Positions 8,392-18,542 are shown, counted from the stretch's first letter. The stretch is 64,000 nt of DNA from Pseudoalteromonas sp. P1-25 (GCF_001401805.1 NZ_LKDW01000018.1:17006-81005), one strand, 5' to 3'. The notes: generated by a model not told the origin, from the sequence alone. A program made the numbers and translations.

Positions 8392-9228
8392 TTACAACTC
8401 ATCGTAAATAGTCGGAATGGGTTGGCGCTTATGCTGAGTGCGTACATAAATCTCAGTTAGCTTTTGCTCAACCTCTGCAGCCACTGGCTTACCTTCTAAA
8501 AAGTCGTCAATTTGCTCATAGCTTAGCCCTAACGCTTCTTCATCAGTGAGGCCTGGGCGGTCACTTTCTAAATCAGCGGTAGGGGCTTTTGTTACTAATA
8601 GCTCTGGCGCACCTAAGGCAGTTGCAAGTGCACGAACTTGACGTTTTGATAAGCCAAATAATGGGGCTAAATCGCATGCGCCGTCACCAAATTTGGTATA
8701 AAAACCAGTAATGTTTTCAGCGCTGTGATCGGTACCTACCACTAAGCCTTGGCAAAAACCTGCTATTTCATACTGCGCTACCATGCGTTGGCGTGCTTTT
8801 ACATTACCCTTAACAAAATCTATTTTAGCTTGGTCGGGCAAGCTTTCGCCACTACCAACAACCGCCGCCATAGCTTGTTCGTGTAATGCGTCGGCAGCAG
8901 GCTTTACGTTTACGGTCATACGTTTGCTTGGCTTAATGAAGTCAACGGCCATTTGCGCTTCGTCTTCATCTGCTTGTACACCGTATGGCAAACGAACTGC
9001 AATAAATTGGTACTTATTCGTGTTTTGTTCAGCGTTTAGTTCATCTACGGCTAATTGACATAAACGTCCACAGGTCGATGAGTCAACACCACCGCTAATG
9101 CCAAGTACTAGCGATACACTGTGGGCTGCCACCAAGCGTGCTTTTATAAAGTTAACTCGACGGGTAATTTCGGCATTTACATCAATAGTTGGCTGAACTT
9201 TCATTTCAGCCATAATTTCGGCGCGCAT
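8392..9228 (-). CDS. nadE: NH3-dependent NAD+ synthetase
   Basis: 278 residues, cytoplasmic. It adenylates and amidates nicotinic acid adenine dinucleotide to NAD+, the last step of NAD synthesis. The ATP-pyrophosphatase P-loop SGGVDSS is near residue 44, and [24 protein letters not shown] and [13 protein letters not shown] are the family blocks. The length matches the short ammonia-using form (about 275 residues); no glutaminase domain is present. The start is supported by AAGGAG 6 bases upstream, although two further Met codons lie within the first nine residues. Confidence 0.96.
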   Translation of the reverse strand: MRAEIMAEMKVQPTIDVNAEITRRVNFIKARLVAAHSVSLVLGISGGVDSSTCGRLCQLAVDELNAEQNTNKYQFIAVRLPYGVQADEDEAQMAVDFIKPSKRMTVNVKPAADALHEQAMAAVVGSGESLPDQAKIDFVKGNVKARQRMVAQYEIAGFCQGLVVGTDHSAENITGFYTKFGDGACDLAPLFGLSKRQVRALATALGAPELLVTKAPTADLESDRPGLTDEEALGLSYEQIDDFLEGKPVAAEVEQKLTEIYVRTQHKRQPIPTIYDEL

Positions 9229-9297
9229 GGCCAGCTCCTTGTCATTTAATAAGTCGTTTTTAAATAGGCTTACATTATCTGGTTTAGTGGTGATTAA

Positions 9298-9924
9298 TTA
9301 AAGTCCTAAATGTGCTTTTATACGGCTAAGCTCGGCTTTTAGTTCCTCAATTTCTGCAAGTAACTCGTTAATTTCATCGTTTTTAACTTCTGCGACTTCT
9401 GCAGCTGGCGCTGGGCTTGGCACTATTGCTGGGTCAGCAAAAAGGTGCATGTAGCGATTTTCTCGTTTGCCGGGCTCACGCTCAAGCTTTGTAACGTAGT
9501 CATCTTTTGCCAGTGCGCTCAGAGCTGTTTCTACTTCGCTCACGTTTGTAAACTCAGTTAGACGCGCGCTGCGCGTTCTCAGCTCTCCGGGTGTTTGTGC
9601 GCCGCGCAGTAACAGTAAACATAGTATTGCCCGTTGCTGCGAGCTTAGCTGTAAACTACTAAATTCTGTATTACAAAAACGGTGGTCGTATTTATTAACT
9701 CGCCCCGATAGCCCTTCGTCTAGCGTTACAAGGCGCTGGCTTATAAGCTCATCAAGTGTTTGTTGAACCTCACTTTCGCTCAAGTTTACAACCGGATCTC
9801 GGTTGGATTTTTGGTTACACGCATTCGTTAGTGCGTTCAACGACAGTGGATAGTGCTCGGGTGTAGTGCTTTGCTTTTCTAAAAGGCAGCCAATAACGCG
9901 CTGCTGATTTGCTGATAAATGCAT
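9298..9924 (-). CDS. YceH/DUF480 family protein
   Basis: 208 residues, predicted cytoplasmic. The sequence shows the DUF480 (UPF0502, YceH) pattern: RVIGCLLEKQSTTPEHYPLS at the start, NQKSNRDPV, then RAILCLLLLRGAQTPGELR and REPGKRENRYMHL. The family folds as two winged helices. The last 30 residues are charged and heptad-like (EINELLAEIEELKAELSRIK), suggesting a short coiled coil. E. coli YceH has no settled role, so only family membership is claimed. The gene stands alone between nadE and a large kinase gene. Confidence 0.88.
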   Translation of the reverse strand: MHLSANQQRVIGCLLEKQSTTPEHYPLSLNALTNACNQKSNRDPVVNLSESEVQQTLDELISQRLVTLDEGLSGRVNKYDHRFCNTEFSSLQLSSQQRAILCLLLLRGAQTPGELRTRSARLTEFTNVSEVETALSALAKDDYVTKLEREPGKRENRYMHLFADPAIVPSPAPAAEVAEVKNDEINELLAEIEELKAELSRIKAHLGL

Positions 9925-9965
9925 GGCTTTTCTTTATTAGTAAACAGTATTTTTAGCTTACACCT

Positions 9966-12900
9966 TTATTGTGTACCAAGCCATTGTTGCAATTTAGGCT
10001 CTAGTGCAGCAGAGTCTAAAGGTTTGGTTAAATAATCATTCATTCCGGCATCTAGGCACTTTTCTTTGTCGCCTTGCATTGCATTTGCCGTTAACGCAAT
10101 GATTGTAATATGTTTATTATGCTGGCCCGCTTTACCTTCGCGTATAGCTTGCGTGGCTTGGTAGCCATCCATCACGGGCATTTGGCAATCCATTAAAACT
10201 AACTGGTATTTTTTGTCTTGGCTGCTGTTTAGCTTATCTAGTGCATCTTGGCCGTTTTGTGCAATATCAAAGGTAAGGCCAATTTGTTTTAACAAAGCAG
10301 AGGCAACCACCTGATTTACTTTGTTATCTTCTACTAAAAGCACTTGCGCGTGCGCTGAGATTTCTTTAGGTTTTTCGGTCAACTCATTTTGCAGTTGCGC
10401 TTGGCGCTGTTGTTGCTCTATGAATTTATCGTTAGTCAGAGAATCAAATAAATCTGACGGGGTGAGCGGTTTAAATATCAGGCAATCTATATTTATACCA
10501 ATGTTATTATGCTCTTGGGAGTAACTCATCGGTGCCATAACGACCAGCTTACTTTGCTTGGTTGTTACCCTGTTTTTTAATGCGTTGATTTGTAAGTGTG
10601 CAGCATGCTCAAAAAAATAATAATCGACTAGCAGTGCATCTGGCTGGGTATCGCAGTTATCAAAATAATTAATAATGTCGCTATAGTCATTTAAAATAGT
10701 AACGTGTGCGCCCCATACACGTAATTGTTTAGCGGCAATATTGGCGTTAAGTGTACAGGTATCAACAATTAAAATATGTTTGTTATTAATTAAATGGCTG
10801 GGTAAATCTTGGGCTTTAGTTAAACGCGGCTGTATTTTTATAGAAAACGAAAAAGTACTGCCCTCATTAAGCATGCTGGTTACGTTTACTTCGCCTTCCA
10901 TTAGTTCACAAAGTTGCTTAACGATAGCTAGGCCAAGGCCTGTACCACCAAATTGACGAGTAGTAGAAGCGTCGGCTTGGGTGAATGAGTCAAATAAGGT
11001 CTTTTGTTTTTCTGCGTCTATGCCTATGCCGGTATCAATAATAGAGCAGTGTAAAAAGCTGCCATCAGTGGTTTCTTCTATCTGCGCAGTTACCAAAATT
11101 TGCCCATCAATCGTAAACTTAACGGCATTGCCAATCAGGTTATTTAAAATTTGACGCAATCTATTCGGATCGCTAATTATTTCGCTAATTGTAATTTGGG
11201 TGGCATCTAAAATAAGGTGGGTATTATTTTGCTCCACTTTAAGCGCAAACGACTCAACCACTTCGCCCAGTAGTTTAGGCAAGTTAAATTGCACATTTTC
11301 TATGTCGAGCTTGCCCGCTTCAATTTTAGAAAAGTCTAAAATATCGTTAATTATATTTAAAAGCGATTGTGCCGAAGATTGAGCAAGCTCAATATGGTGC
11401 TCTTGCTGCTGGTTAAGTTGGGTACGCTTGATAATATTTAGCATGCCCAATACGCCGTTCATTGGGGTTCTTATTTCGTGGCTCATACTGGCTAAAAACT
11501 CGCTTTTAGCCATAACAGCTTGCTCTGCGGCCTCTTTGGCGGTGACTAGCTGTTGTTCGGTTTCAATGCGTTGCTGGCTTGAGTGTAGGCTGCCTACTAG
11601 TGCGGCTATAGCTATTAAAAAGCTTTCTTCGTTACGTGACCACGGACGCATTGAGGCGCATTGCTCAGCGCAAACGATGCCAATGGTGCCATTTCCCGCG
11701 GGTATGATTACGCACAGCATGGCATTAATATTGAGCGGCGCTAGGTAATGCTTTTTAAGTGGTTTTAATAGCGGGTGTTTTTGAGCATCACTGGTGCTAA
11801 AAACAGCGTGTTTTTCGATGGCTTCAAAAAAATCAGGGGCCTCACTTTTAAGCCACACTGCATTATTATTGCCCATTCTGTTTTCAATATTGTGAGAGGC
11901 GATAGGGCTTAACGAGGTCTTTGAGCTATTAAAAAACCAGATACTGGCTTGCTCAATGTTTAATGCATGGCAAATAGATTCAGTAATGACTTGTTTGGAT
12001 TGGCTTAGCTGGCCACTTAAAATAAGCTCGTTAGCAGTAAGCGATGCTAAAATTTCGTTATGTAGAGCTATTTTGCTGTTCTCAAGTTCAATACGTTTAC
12101 GGGTATCAATATTTTGTAGTGAGCCAAATATTCTTACGCAACGTTCATTTTTTCGCTCGGCCTCACCATGAATAAGCACCCACATTTCACGCCCTTGTGA
12201 GTCGATAACTTCAAGCTCGGCTTCGTAACTTTTGCCTTCTTTAATTGCAGATTCAACCAGCTGAGTAATGCGTTCTCTGCTTTCGCCGGCTTTAAAATAA
12301 TTTAAGTTTGTTGGCCATGAGGGCTCTTTATTTAGGGGGTATTTAAATATTTTTTTGGTCATATCTGACCAATACACTTGTTTGGTTTCTAAATTAAATG
12401 ACCATGCCCCAATTTGCGCAAGGTCACTCATTGCCTCGAGCATTTTTTCGTTTTGTTGTTGGCGGTTTAGCATTTTTAAAAAGAATAAAAATGCCCATAT
12501 TAGTAATCCGCAAATAATTATAATGGCAATTCTAAGCGGCCATATAGTTGAAGGAGCAGGGCTCCACCCCTCTTTAGGCGCTACGTATAATTGCCAGCTT
12601 CCCCCTTGAAAATTAAGCGTAAAATCCAGCGGATCTTGTGTGGTTATATTGCTATTACCGTAAAAAAACTCGCCTTTTTTGCCTAAACCATGACGCCCTT
12701 GAATGGCAATGTTGTAGTTTTTTTCAAGCTCCTTTATGCCTGAGTTTTTATAGACTTTTTCAATGTCGAGCACCACTGATAACAGCCCCCAAAAGCGGTT
12801 TTCGGGCGGAATATAAACCGGCACTCTGGCAATAAGGGCAATGTCGCCTTGAACAAGCTTAAGTGGTCCAGCCATAACAATTGTATTGGTATCACGGGCT

Positions 12901-13328
12901 CTAATGGCATCTTGGCGTTGGTTTTTTTGTTCTAAAAAGTTTAAGCCAATGGCTTTTTCGTTACCTTTTAGTGGGTAAGACATACGAATTATCATGTCGG
13001 GTGCGCCACCAATATGGCGTAGCTCACTGGAGGTTTTAAATAAAGGCGCGGCAATTTGTTCAAACCGTGCTTGCTGTAATTCAGGTTCAGCCGATACTGC
13101 AACTGCTAAACCACGAACTAGCTGAATGTTTGATACTAACGTTGCTTCTAGCTGTGCACGATATGTACTTACCTGGGATAAAATTTGTAAGCGGTGGGCA
13201 TCTTTTGCGCGATTATAGTTAATTCTATCAAGTACAATGCTCACTACTACAATTAGCGTAAGCGATAACCAAAAGGTCAGCTTATAGTTGCTGGTAGTGT
13301 TTTTTTTGTTGTTATTTTTTGGCGGCAT
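9966..13328 (-). CDS. Hybrid sensor kinase: CHASE-PAS-GAF-HisKA-HATPase-REC-REC
   Basis: 1120 residues. Membrane segments at about 17-36 and 266-287 enclose a CHASE-like periplasmic sensor (conserved RIGGAPDMIIRMSYPLKGNE-like block, loosely read). A PAS domain (about 295-415), a GAF domain (about 430-590), HisKA with MSHEIRTPMNG, and an ATPase domain with NLIGNAVKFT, DTGIGI and GGTGLGLAIVK follow. The first receiver domain is degraded: one of the two metal-binding acids is Thr (IVDTCT). The last receiver domain is intact, with LVEDN, phospho-acceptor Asp1047 (LMDCQMPVMDG) and TKPL. No partner regulator or HPt is adjacent. BarA/ArcB-like phosphorelay architecture. Confidence 0.88.
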   Translation of the reverse strand: MPPKNNNKKNTTSNYKLTFWLSLTLIVVVSIVLDRINYNRAKDAHRLQILSQVSTYRAQLEATLVSNIQLVRGLAVAVSAEPELQQARFEQIAAPLFKTSSELRHIGGAPDMIIRMSYPLKGNEKAIGLNFLEQKNQRQDAIRARDTNTIVMAGPLKLVQGDIALIARVPVYIPPENRFWGLLSVVLDIEKVYKNSGIKELEKNYNIAIQGRHGLGKKGEFFYGNSNITTQDPLDFTLNFQGGSWQLYVAPKEGWSPAPSTIWPLRIAIIIICGLLIWAFLFFLKMLNRQQQNEKMLEAMSDLAQIGAWSFNLETKQVYWSDMTKKIFKYPLNKEPSWPTNLNYFKAGESRERITQLVESAIKEGKSYEAELEVIDSQGREMWVLIHGEAERKNERCVRIFGSLQNIDTRKRIELENSKIALHNEILASLTANELILSGQLSQSKQVITESICHALNIEQASIWFFNSSKTSLSPIASHNIENRMGNNNAVWLKSEAPDFFEAIEKHAVFSTSDAQKHPLLKPLKKHYLAPLNINAMLCVIIPAGNGTIGIVCAEQCASMRPWSRNEESFLIAIAALVGSLHSSQQRIETEQQLVTAKEAAEQAVMAKSEFLASMSHEIRTPMNGVLGMLNIIKRTQLNQQQEHHIELAQSSAQSLLNIINDILDFSKIEAGKLDIENVQFNLPKLLGEVVESFALKVEQNNTHLILDATQITISEIISDPNRLRQILNNLIGNAVKFTIDGQILVTAQIEETTDGSFLHCSIIDTGIGIDAEKQKTLFDSFTQADASTTRQFGGTGLGLAIVKQLCELMEGEVNVTSMLNEGSTFSFSIKIQPRLTKAQDLPSHLINNKHILIVDTCTLNANIAAKQLRVWGAHVTILNDYSDIINYFDNCDTQPDALLVDYYFFEHAAHLQINALKNRVTTKQSKLVVMAPMSYSQEHNNIGINIDCLIFKPLTPSDLFDSLTNDKFIEQQQRQAQLQNELTEKPKEISAHAQVLLVEDNKVNQVVASALLKQIGLTFDIAQNGQDALDKLNSSQDKKYQLVLMDCQMPVMDGYQATQAIREGKAGQHNKHITIIALTANAMQGDKEKCLDAGMNDYLTKPLDSAALEPKLQQWLGTQ

Positions 13329-13387
13329 TGGCTAAGTCATGCTGTTATTTTAGGCAATTTAACTATAGCTAATTTATTGCATAAATA

Positions 13388-13417
13388 AAAACGGCGCTGA
13401 TAAATAAGCGCCGTTTT
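13388..13417 (-). terminator. Terminator of ycaO
   Basis: AAAACGGCGCT (13388-13398) pairs with AGCGCCGTTTT (13407-13417) around an 8-base loop. On the minus strand the stem is followed by TTTTTATTTAT, fitting the end of ycaO 26 bases upstream of it. Confidence 0.8.
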
Positions 13418-13442
13418 ATTTTTATAATTAGTAGTTTAACTA

Positions 13443-15203
13443 TTAAGCATCCGTTACTTCACGCGCCCAGTGGTTTTGCTTAGCGACATGTAATTTACGG
13501 TAGCCATCAAGTAGAGCCGCATGCTTTTTAAAGCCTTCAAGCGATAAACCCGGGAAGGTTAAACCATTGAATAATTTACGGCCTTCTGCAATTTCAATAG
13601 CAAGCGTTACGTTGTCGTTGCCAAACATTAAACCAAGAGCTTCTTGGTAGTCAGCGTACTCACGTTCGTCATCGTACTTAATTTCAAGAATGGCTTTCAA
13701 GCAACGGAAATGGCGCATTGCCTCTTCGCTTACTTGGCCTGTGTGCAGTATCCAGTCTACCCAATCAATGGCTTCTTCGTTGCCTGCAGCTAAGCATAGG
13801 TGCGCTTTAAGCTCACCAATACGCAGTGTATGCCATGGTGTGTCGGCGTCGGTGGCAAGGCCAATAAATTCTGCAGCACGAATAATATCGCTGTGGCCTG
13901 CTTCTTCTAGGCTGTCGTAAATGTCCATCCACTGCTGCGTATCGTACTGATCAAGCGATAAGAATGCTTCACGGAATTTAGCGCCTTCGTTGTTGTTACG
14001 CCAAATTAGTTCATCAACTGGGTAAATGTCTGACATCCCTGGCACTAAAATACGACACGCATACACGTTTAAGTGTGTGTAATCCATGATGTAAATATCG
14101 TGGCCCATGCTGTGAATTAAGTCAGTACAGAAGTTGTATTCTTGCTCTGTTGTACCGCTAAAGTCCCAATGCACAAAATCAAAGTCAGGTGTTGCGCGGA
14201 AAAAATCATGCGAGATTAAACCGCTTGAATCGATAAAGTGCAGTTCAATGTTTTCAGGTGTTGCAACTTCATCGTTATCAAACGTAGCCGGTTGAAACAC
14301 ATCAAGTTGGTCAAGGCGACGACCTTGCAGTAGCTCTGTAACCGTACGCTCAAGGGCAACTTCAAATGACGGGTGAGCACCAAACGAGGCAAACACAGAG
14401 CCATCAACAGGGTTAATAAGCGTTACGCTCATTACAGGGTATTTACCGCCAAGTGATGCATCGGCAATACGTAAATGAAAACCATGACTGCGAAGCTCTT
14501 CACACGCTTCATGAATTTTAGGGTATTGCTTTACAACGTCTTCAGGGACAATTGGCAAACAAAGACCTTCTGTGATAATACGATTTTTAATAGCGCGCTC
14601 AAATACTTCTGATAGCCCTTGTACGCGAGCTTCAAATTTAGTGTTGCCTGCGCTCATGCCGTTAGAAACAAAAATATTACCAATCACGTTTACCGGAATG
14701 TATACGTCTTGGTTATCGCGTTGGCGTGTGTATGGCAGTGCACAAATGCCGCGCTCGTTATTACCTGAGTTAAAATCAAATAGGTGTGAGGCATTAAGCT
14801 CGCGCTCTGGGTCAAAGTAATCCCACAGGCTTTCGTCCATTATGCCCTCTGGCACTTCATTGCCTTCAACTTTAAACCACTTCTCATTTGGATAATGAGT
14901 AAAGTCACCGTTTGCAAATTCTTCACCTAAATAAAAGTCGGCAAAAAAGTAATTGCAGCTTAATCGTTCAAAGTATTCACCGAGCGCAGAGGCGATAGAC
15001 GCTTTATCGGTTGCGCCTTTACCGTTGGTAAACATAACACCGCAGTCGCTGTCTTTTATATGAACTGAATAACAGTTAGCTACAGGGTTAAGCCAAAGTG
15101 CTTCTTCAATATTGATGTTTAGCGCTTTTAGCTTGTTTTGCATGGTAGAGATAGACGACTCTAGGTCGCGGTCTTTACCTTTGATAAATGTTTTTTCAGT
15201 CAT
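13443..15203 (-). CDS. ycaO: YcaO, S12 methylthiotransferase accessory factor
   Basis: 586 residues. In E. coli YcaO potentiates RimO-dependent beta-methylthiolation of ribosomal protein S12. The sequence follows E. coli YcaO along its whole length: TNGKGATDKASIASALGEYF, NYFFADFYLGE, SNGMSAGNTKFEARVQGLSE, SLGGKYPV and FGAHPSFEVALERTVTELL. These include the acidic Mg/ATP-binding motifs of the YcaO domain. The C-terminal third is the helical extension of the E. coli type. The reading frame is open 29 codons further upstream, but homology starts at MTEKTFIKGKDRDLESS, so 15203 is taken as the start. No precursor peptide gene is adjacent, so a RiPP role is unlikely. Confidence 0.93.
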   Translation of the reverse strand: MTEKTFIKGKDRDLESSISTMQNKLKALNINIEEALWLNPVANCYSVHIKDSDCGVMFTNGKGATDKASIASALGEYFERLSCNYFFADFYLGEEFANGDFTHYPNEKWFKVEGNEVPEGIMDESLWDYFDPERELNASHLFDFNSGNNERGICALPYTRQRDNQDVYIPVNVIGNIFVSNGMSAGNTKFEARVQGLSEVFERAIKNRIITEGLCLPIVPEDVVKQYPKIHEACEELRSHGFHLRIADASLGGKYPVMSVTLINPVDGSVFASFGAHPSFEVALERTVTELLQGRRLDQLDVFQPATFDNDEVATPENIELHFIDSSGLISHDFFRATPDFDFVHWDFSGTTEQEYNFCTDLIHSMGHDIYIMDYTHLNVYACRILVPGMSDIYPVDELIWRNNNEGAKFREAFLSLDQYDTQQWMDIYDSLEEAGHSDIIRAAEFIGLATDADTPWHTLRIGELKAHLCLAAGNEEAIDWVDWILHTGQVSEEAMRHFRCLKAILEIKYDDEREYADYQEALGLMFGNDNVTLAIEIAEGRKLFNGLTFPGLSLEGFKKHAALLDGYRKLHVAKQNHWAREVTDA

Positions 15204-15349
15204 ATGAGTCTCAACTAGATCTGCACAAAATGTGGAATAGCTATTATCGTGGATTTTGATGTTTATTTCACCCTTTGCGAGTAAGAACATTATTATTTAA
15301 TAAAACTATGGTTATTATATGTGCAACAAATAGTGTAAAGGACATATTA

Positions 15350-17635
15350 ATGTTTAAAGTAATCAAATGGCTAGTATTGCTCATTGTGGTTTTAGGATTA
15401 GCAGGTACGGCGCTGGTTTACGGCGTATTAAGTTTAAGTATGCCCACACTGGATGGTAAAGGGCAAAGTACAGCAATTAATAAACCGGTTACTATTTCGC
15501 GTGATGCACTAGGCCAAGCAGTTATAAATGCGCAAAGCCGCAATAACGCCGCATATGGGTTAGGTTATGCGCACGGGCAAGACCGTTTTTTTCAAATGGA
15601 TTTATTAAGACGTAACGCCGCAGGCGAGCTTAGTGAGTTATTTGGTAAAGCGGCCCTTGGGCTTGATAAAAAAATGCGCTTTCATCAATTACGTAAACGC
15701 AGCCGCGCTATATTAAACACCTTACCCGAAAGCGATAAACAACTATTAAATAGCTACGCCCAAGGTGTAAACGAAGGACTAGCACAAGTTGGCTTTGCAA
15801 GCTTTGAGTATTTACTAACAGGCGCAGCGCAAAAACCATGGCAAAGTGAAGACAGCCTATTAGTTATATTTAGCATGTACCTTGATTTACAAAGTGCCAC
15901 CTTTGAGCGCGATAAAGCACTTATACACATTGAGCAAGCATACGGACAACACATGGTTGATTTTTTAACACAACCTAGCCAATACCAAGCAGCGCTTGAT
16001 GGCAGTAAGCTCGCCCCGTTTACAGGCACCATTCCTCAGCTACCAGCGCAAGCGCAGCACACGGTTAAAAATATTCAGGTAAATCAAGAGCGTGGTAGCA
16101 ATAACTGGGCAGTAACTGGTGCATATACACAAACAGGCGCAGCCATGCTCTCGGATGATATGCATTTATCGATGGCGGTGCCTGTTATTTGGTACAGGGC
16201 GCAGCTTAATTACCAACAAAATGGCGAGCAAGCTCAGATAACTGGCGTATCACTGCCTGGCGCACCCGCTATTGTGGTGGGTAGCAATAATAAAATAGCG
16301 TGGGGCTTTACTAATGGCTACATAGATACCGCCGACTGGATAGCACTAAATGATGAAAGTAAAACATGGCAAGTTAATGAGCCTATTGTAATGGCTGATG
16401 GCGAACGGGAAGATTACTCACTCACTTTAAGCGAATACGGCCCAGTAAAATATATTAATAAAAAGCCTTATGCACTTAGTTGGGCGGCGCATCAGCCTTA
16501 TGCCGTTGATATGGAATTGGTAAAGCTTGAACAAGCAAATACGGTTGATGATGCATTAGCAATAGCGAGTAATGTGGGTATTCCGGTACAAAATTTAATG
16601 GTGGTAGATAGCCAAGGCAGTGCTGCATGGCAACATATTGGCGCTATACCGGCACGTAAAACACCGAGTGAGCTAAGCGTGAATGAAAATGAGTACTCAC
16701 CCGACTGGAAGCAAAATGAGCATCAGCGCCCTCATGTTAAAAACCCAAAAAATGGACGATTATGGACAGGTAATTCACGCGTTGTATCGGCCACTGATAA
16801 TACTCGTTTTGGTAACGGTGGTTATGCACTAGGCGCTCGTTCGAGCCAAATACGCGATAGATTATTTGAAAAACAAGCGTTTGCCGAGAGCGACTTTTAC
16901 GCGTTACAGCTCGATAATCAAGCCCGTTTTTTAACGCCTTGGCACACATTTCTACTTAATCAACTTAAAAAAGACAAAACCCAAAACGCACAGTACATAA
17001 GTGCACTTGAAAACTGGCAGCAGTGTGCATGTGCAAGCTCGGTAGGTTATACCTTAGTTAAACACTACCGCAGCACATTAATAAATACTGTTTTTGCAAG
17101 CATGGAGCACACACTCAATGAGCAAGACGCCACGCTTAAATATGTAAAACGCGATTTAGAACCAGCTATATGGCAGCTTATTAAGGAGAAGCCGAGCTCA
17201 TGGGTAAACCCAGAATATAAAAATTGGGACGAGCAGTTATTAGGTGCATTTAGCGATACAGTGACAGCACTTAGGGCTGAGTATGGGGATAACGTGCAAA
17301 ATTGGCAGTGGGGTAAAGTAAATGCGCTTAATATTGAGCACCCGTTTGCTAAACAAATGCCCATACTGGCTAAGCTTTTAAATATGCCTGTGACGCTAGG
17401 TTTTGGCGATAGCTACATGCCCGCCGTACAAGGCAAAAGCTTTGGTGCATCGCAGCGCTTTATTGCTCAACCTGGGCATTTAGAAAACGCCATTATGGCA
17501 GTGCCTGGTGGGCAGTCGGGGCATCCGCTATCCGCGTTTTACCGTGCAGGCTTTAGTGACTATATTGAAGGTAAGCACACGCCTTTACTACCACAAACGC
17601 TAATACATCAAATAGTGATAGAGCCAGCACGATGA
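15350..17635 (+). CDS. Penicillin acylase family Ntn hydrolase (possible AHL acylase)
   Basis: 761 residues, S45 family. An N-terminal hydrophobic segment (about residues 5-28) targets it to the periplasm. The precursor should cleave itself before Ser250, the N-terminal nucleophile of the beta chain, in ERGSNNWAV. Other family marks are SDDMHLSMAVP, GAPAIVVGSNNKIAWGFTNG and the late GGQSGHPLS. The alpha part opens with RNNAAYGLGYAHGQDRFFQM. Family members deacylate penicillin, cephalosporin, aculeacin or acyl-homoserine lactones; in marine bacteria a lactone-quenching or envelope-recycling role is possible, but the substrate cannot be read here. AAAGGA supports the start at 15350. A metallo-beta-lactamase-fold gene follows after 58 bases. 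Confidence 0.88.
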   Translation: MFKVIKWLVLLIVVLGLAGTALVYGVLSLSMPTLDGKGQSTAINKPVTISRDALGQAVINAQSRNNAAYGLGYAHGQDRFFQMDLLRRNAAGELSELFGKAALGLDKKMRFHQLRKRSRAILNTLPESDKQLLNSYAQGVNEGLAQVGFASFEYLLTGAAQKPWQSEDSLLVIFSMYLDLQSATFERDKALIHIEQAYGQHMVDFLTQPSQYQAALDGSKLAPFTGTIPQLPAQAQHTVKNIQVNQERGSNNWAVTGAYTQTGAAMLSDDMHLSMAVPVIWYRAQLNYQQNGEQAQITGVSLPGAPAIVVGSNNKIAWGFTNGYIDTADWIALNDESKTWQVNEPIVMADGEREDYSLTLSEYGPVKYINKKPYALSWAAHQPYAVDMELVKLEQANTVDDALAIASNVGIPVQNLMVVDSQGSAAWQHIGAIPARKTPSELSVNENEYSPDWKQNEHQRPHVKNPKNGRLWTGNSRVVSATDNTRFGNGGYALGARSSQIRDRLFEKQAFAESDFYALQLDNQARFLTPWHTFLLNQLKKDKTQNAQYISALENWQQCACASSVGYTLVKHYRSTLINTVFASMEHTLNEQDATLKYVKRDLEPAIWQLIKEKPSSWVNPEYKNWDEQLLGAFSDTVTALRAEYGDNVQNWQWGKVNALNIEHPFAKQMPILAKLLNMPVTLGFGDSYMPAVQGKSFGASQRFIAQPGHLENAIMAVPGGQSGHPLSAFYRAGFSDYIEGKHTPLLPQTLIHQIVIEPAR

Positions 17636-17640
17636 ACTAA

Positions 17641-17667
17641 ATGACAGTTAATCACGTTCTATATAAT
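17641..17667 (+). promoter_or_regulatory. Possible promoter of the MBL-fold gene
   Basis: ATGACA (17641-17646) and a perfect TATAAT (17662-17667) with a 15-base spacer lie between the acylase and MBL-fold genes. The short spacer makes this tentative; read-through from the acylase gene is also possible since no terminator separates them. Confidence 0.35.
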
Positions 17668-17693
17668 CATTAATAAATCAACAGAGAACTAAA

Positions 17694-18542
17694 ATGAAAA
17701 AAATACTACCGGCATTAATAACAGGCTTATTACTTAGCAGTGCAACACATGCAGATGAAAACCCGGTAACGGCCAAAAAACTAAGTGACAGTGTGTATGT
17801 ACTATTTGGTCAAGGCGGTAATATTGCGGCAAGTGTAGGGGAAGATGGTATTTACATTATTGATGATCAGTTTGCTAAGCTTTCAAACGACATTAAAAAA
17901 ACCATTAGTGATTTAAAACCAGGTAGTGCAGAGTTTGTTATTAATACGCATCATCATGGTGACCACACCGGTGGCAACGAAAACTTTGCCAAAGCCGGCG
18001 CGCATGTCATTGCGCACCACAACGTTCATAAGCGATTAAAAGAAAAACACGGCGCAAACTCAGATTACCTGCCACGCATTAGCTTTGGCCACGATTTAAA
18101 GCTGCATTTTAATAACGAACACGCGCATGTAGTGCATTACGCCCATGCACATACTGATGGTGATGCGGTGATATTTTTTAATAACGATAACATAGTGCAC
18201 ATGGGTGACATTTACTTTAACTTTGGTAGCTTACCGTTTGTTGATGTAGATAGTGGCGGCAGTGTTGATGGAATATTAGCGGCCGTAGATGACGTTATTA
18301 AACAAATAGATGAGCGCACCATAGTGATACCCGGGCATGGGCCGGTAAGTGACCGTTCAGGGCTGGTAACGTATGCTAAACTTGTTAAAAAAGCCAAAGA
18401 TTTAATGCTAAAAGCAATGCAAAATGGCGCAAGTTTAGAGCAAGTACTAAAAGCCGATCCGTTAGCCACGCTTAATCTTAAGTACGCAGGTTGGCTGCCA
18501 AAAGGGAAAGTGACTACACTTTTTTATCGCAGTTTAAAGTAG
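17694..18542 (+). CDS. Exported metallo-beta-lactamase-fold hydrolase
   Basis: 282 residues with a signal peptide cut near residue 20 (THA-DE), so periplasmic. The metal site is the classic HxHxDH: His86, His88, Asp90 and His91 in NTHHHGDHTGG. Further ligands are likely in HYAHAHTDGD and VIPGHGPVSD. Spacing and the DAVIFF block resemble the broad SoxH/quinoprotein-relay group rather than a resistance beta-lactamase. The substrate is unknown. It follows the exported acylase gene on the same strand, so the two could process one class of amide or ester substrate in the periplasm; that is inference. Lactonase or glyoxalase-like activity are alternatives. Confidence 0.85.
   Translation: MKKILPALITGLLLSSATHADENPVTAKKLSDSVYVLFGQGGNIAASVGEDGIYIIDDQFAKLSNDIKKTISDLKPGSAEFVINTHHHGDHTGGNENFAKAGAHVIAHHNVHKRLKEKHGANSDYLPRISFGHDLKLHFNNEHAHVVHYAHAHTDGDAVIFFNNDNIVHMGDIYFNFGSLPFVDVDSGGSVDGILAAVDDVIKQIDERTIVIPGHGPVSDRSGLVTYAKLVKKAKDLMLKAMQNGASLEQVLKADPLATLNLKYAGWLPKGKVTTLFYRSLK

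Noticed and set aside
13443..15203. RiPP (azoline) biosynthesis cluster suggested by YcaO
   Set aside because: The protein follows E. coli YcaO through its C-terminal domain, and no precursor peptide, dehydrogenase or transporter is adjacent.
17694..18542. Metallo-beta-lactamase resistance gene
   Set aside because: The metal motif is general to the superfamily; the remaining sequence fits a broad non-resistance group.
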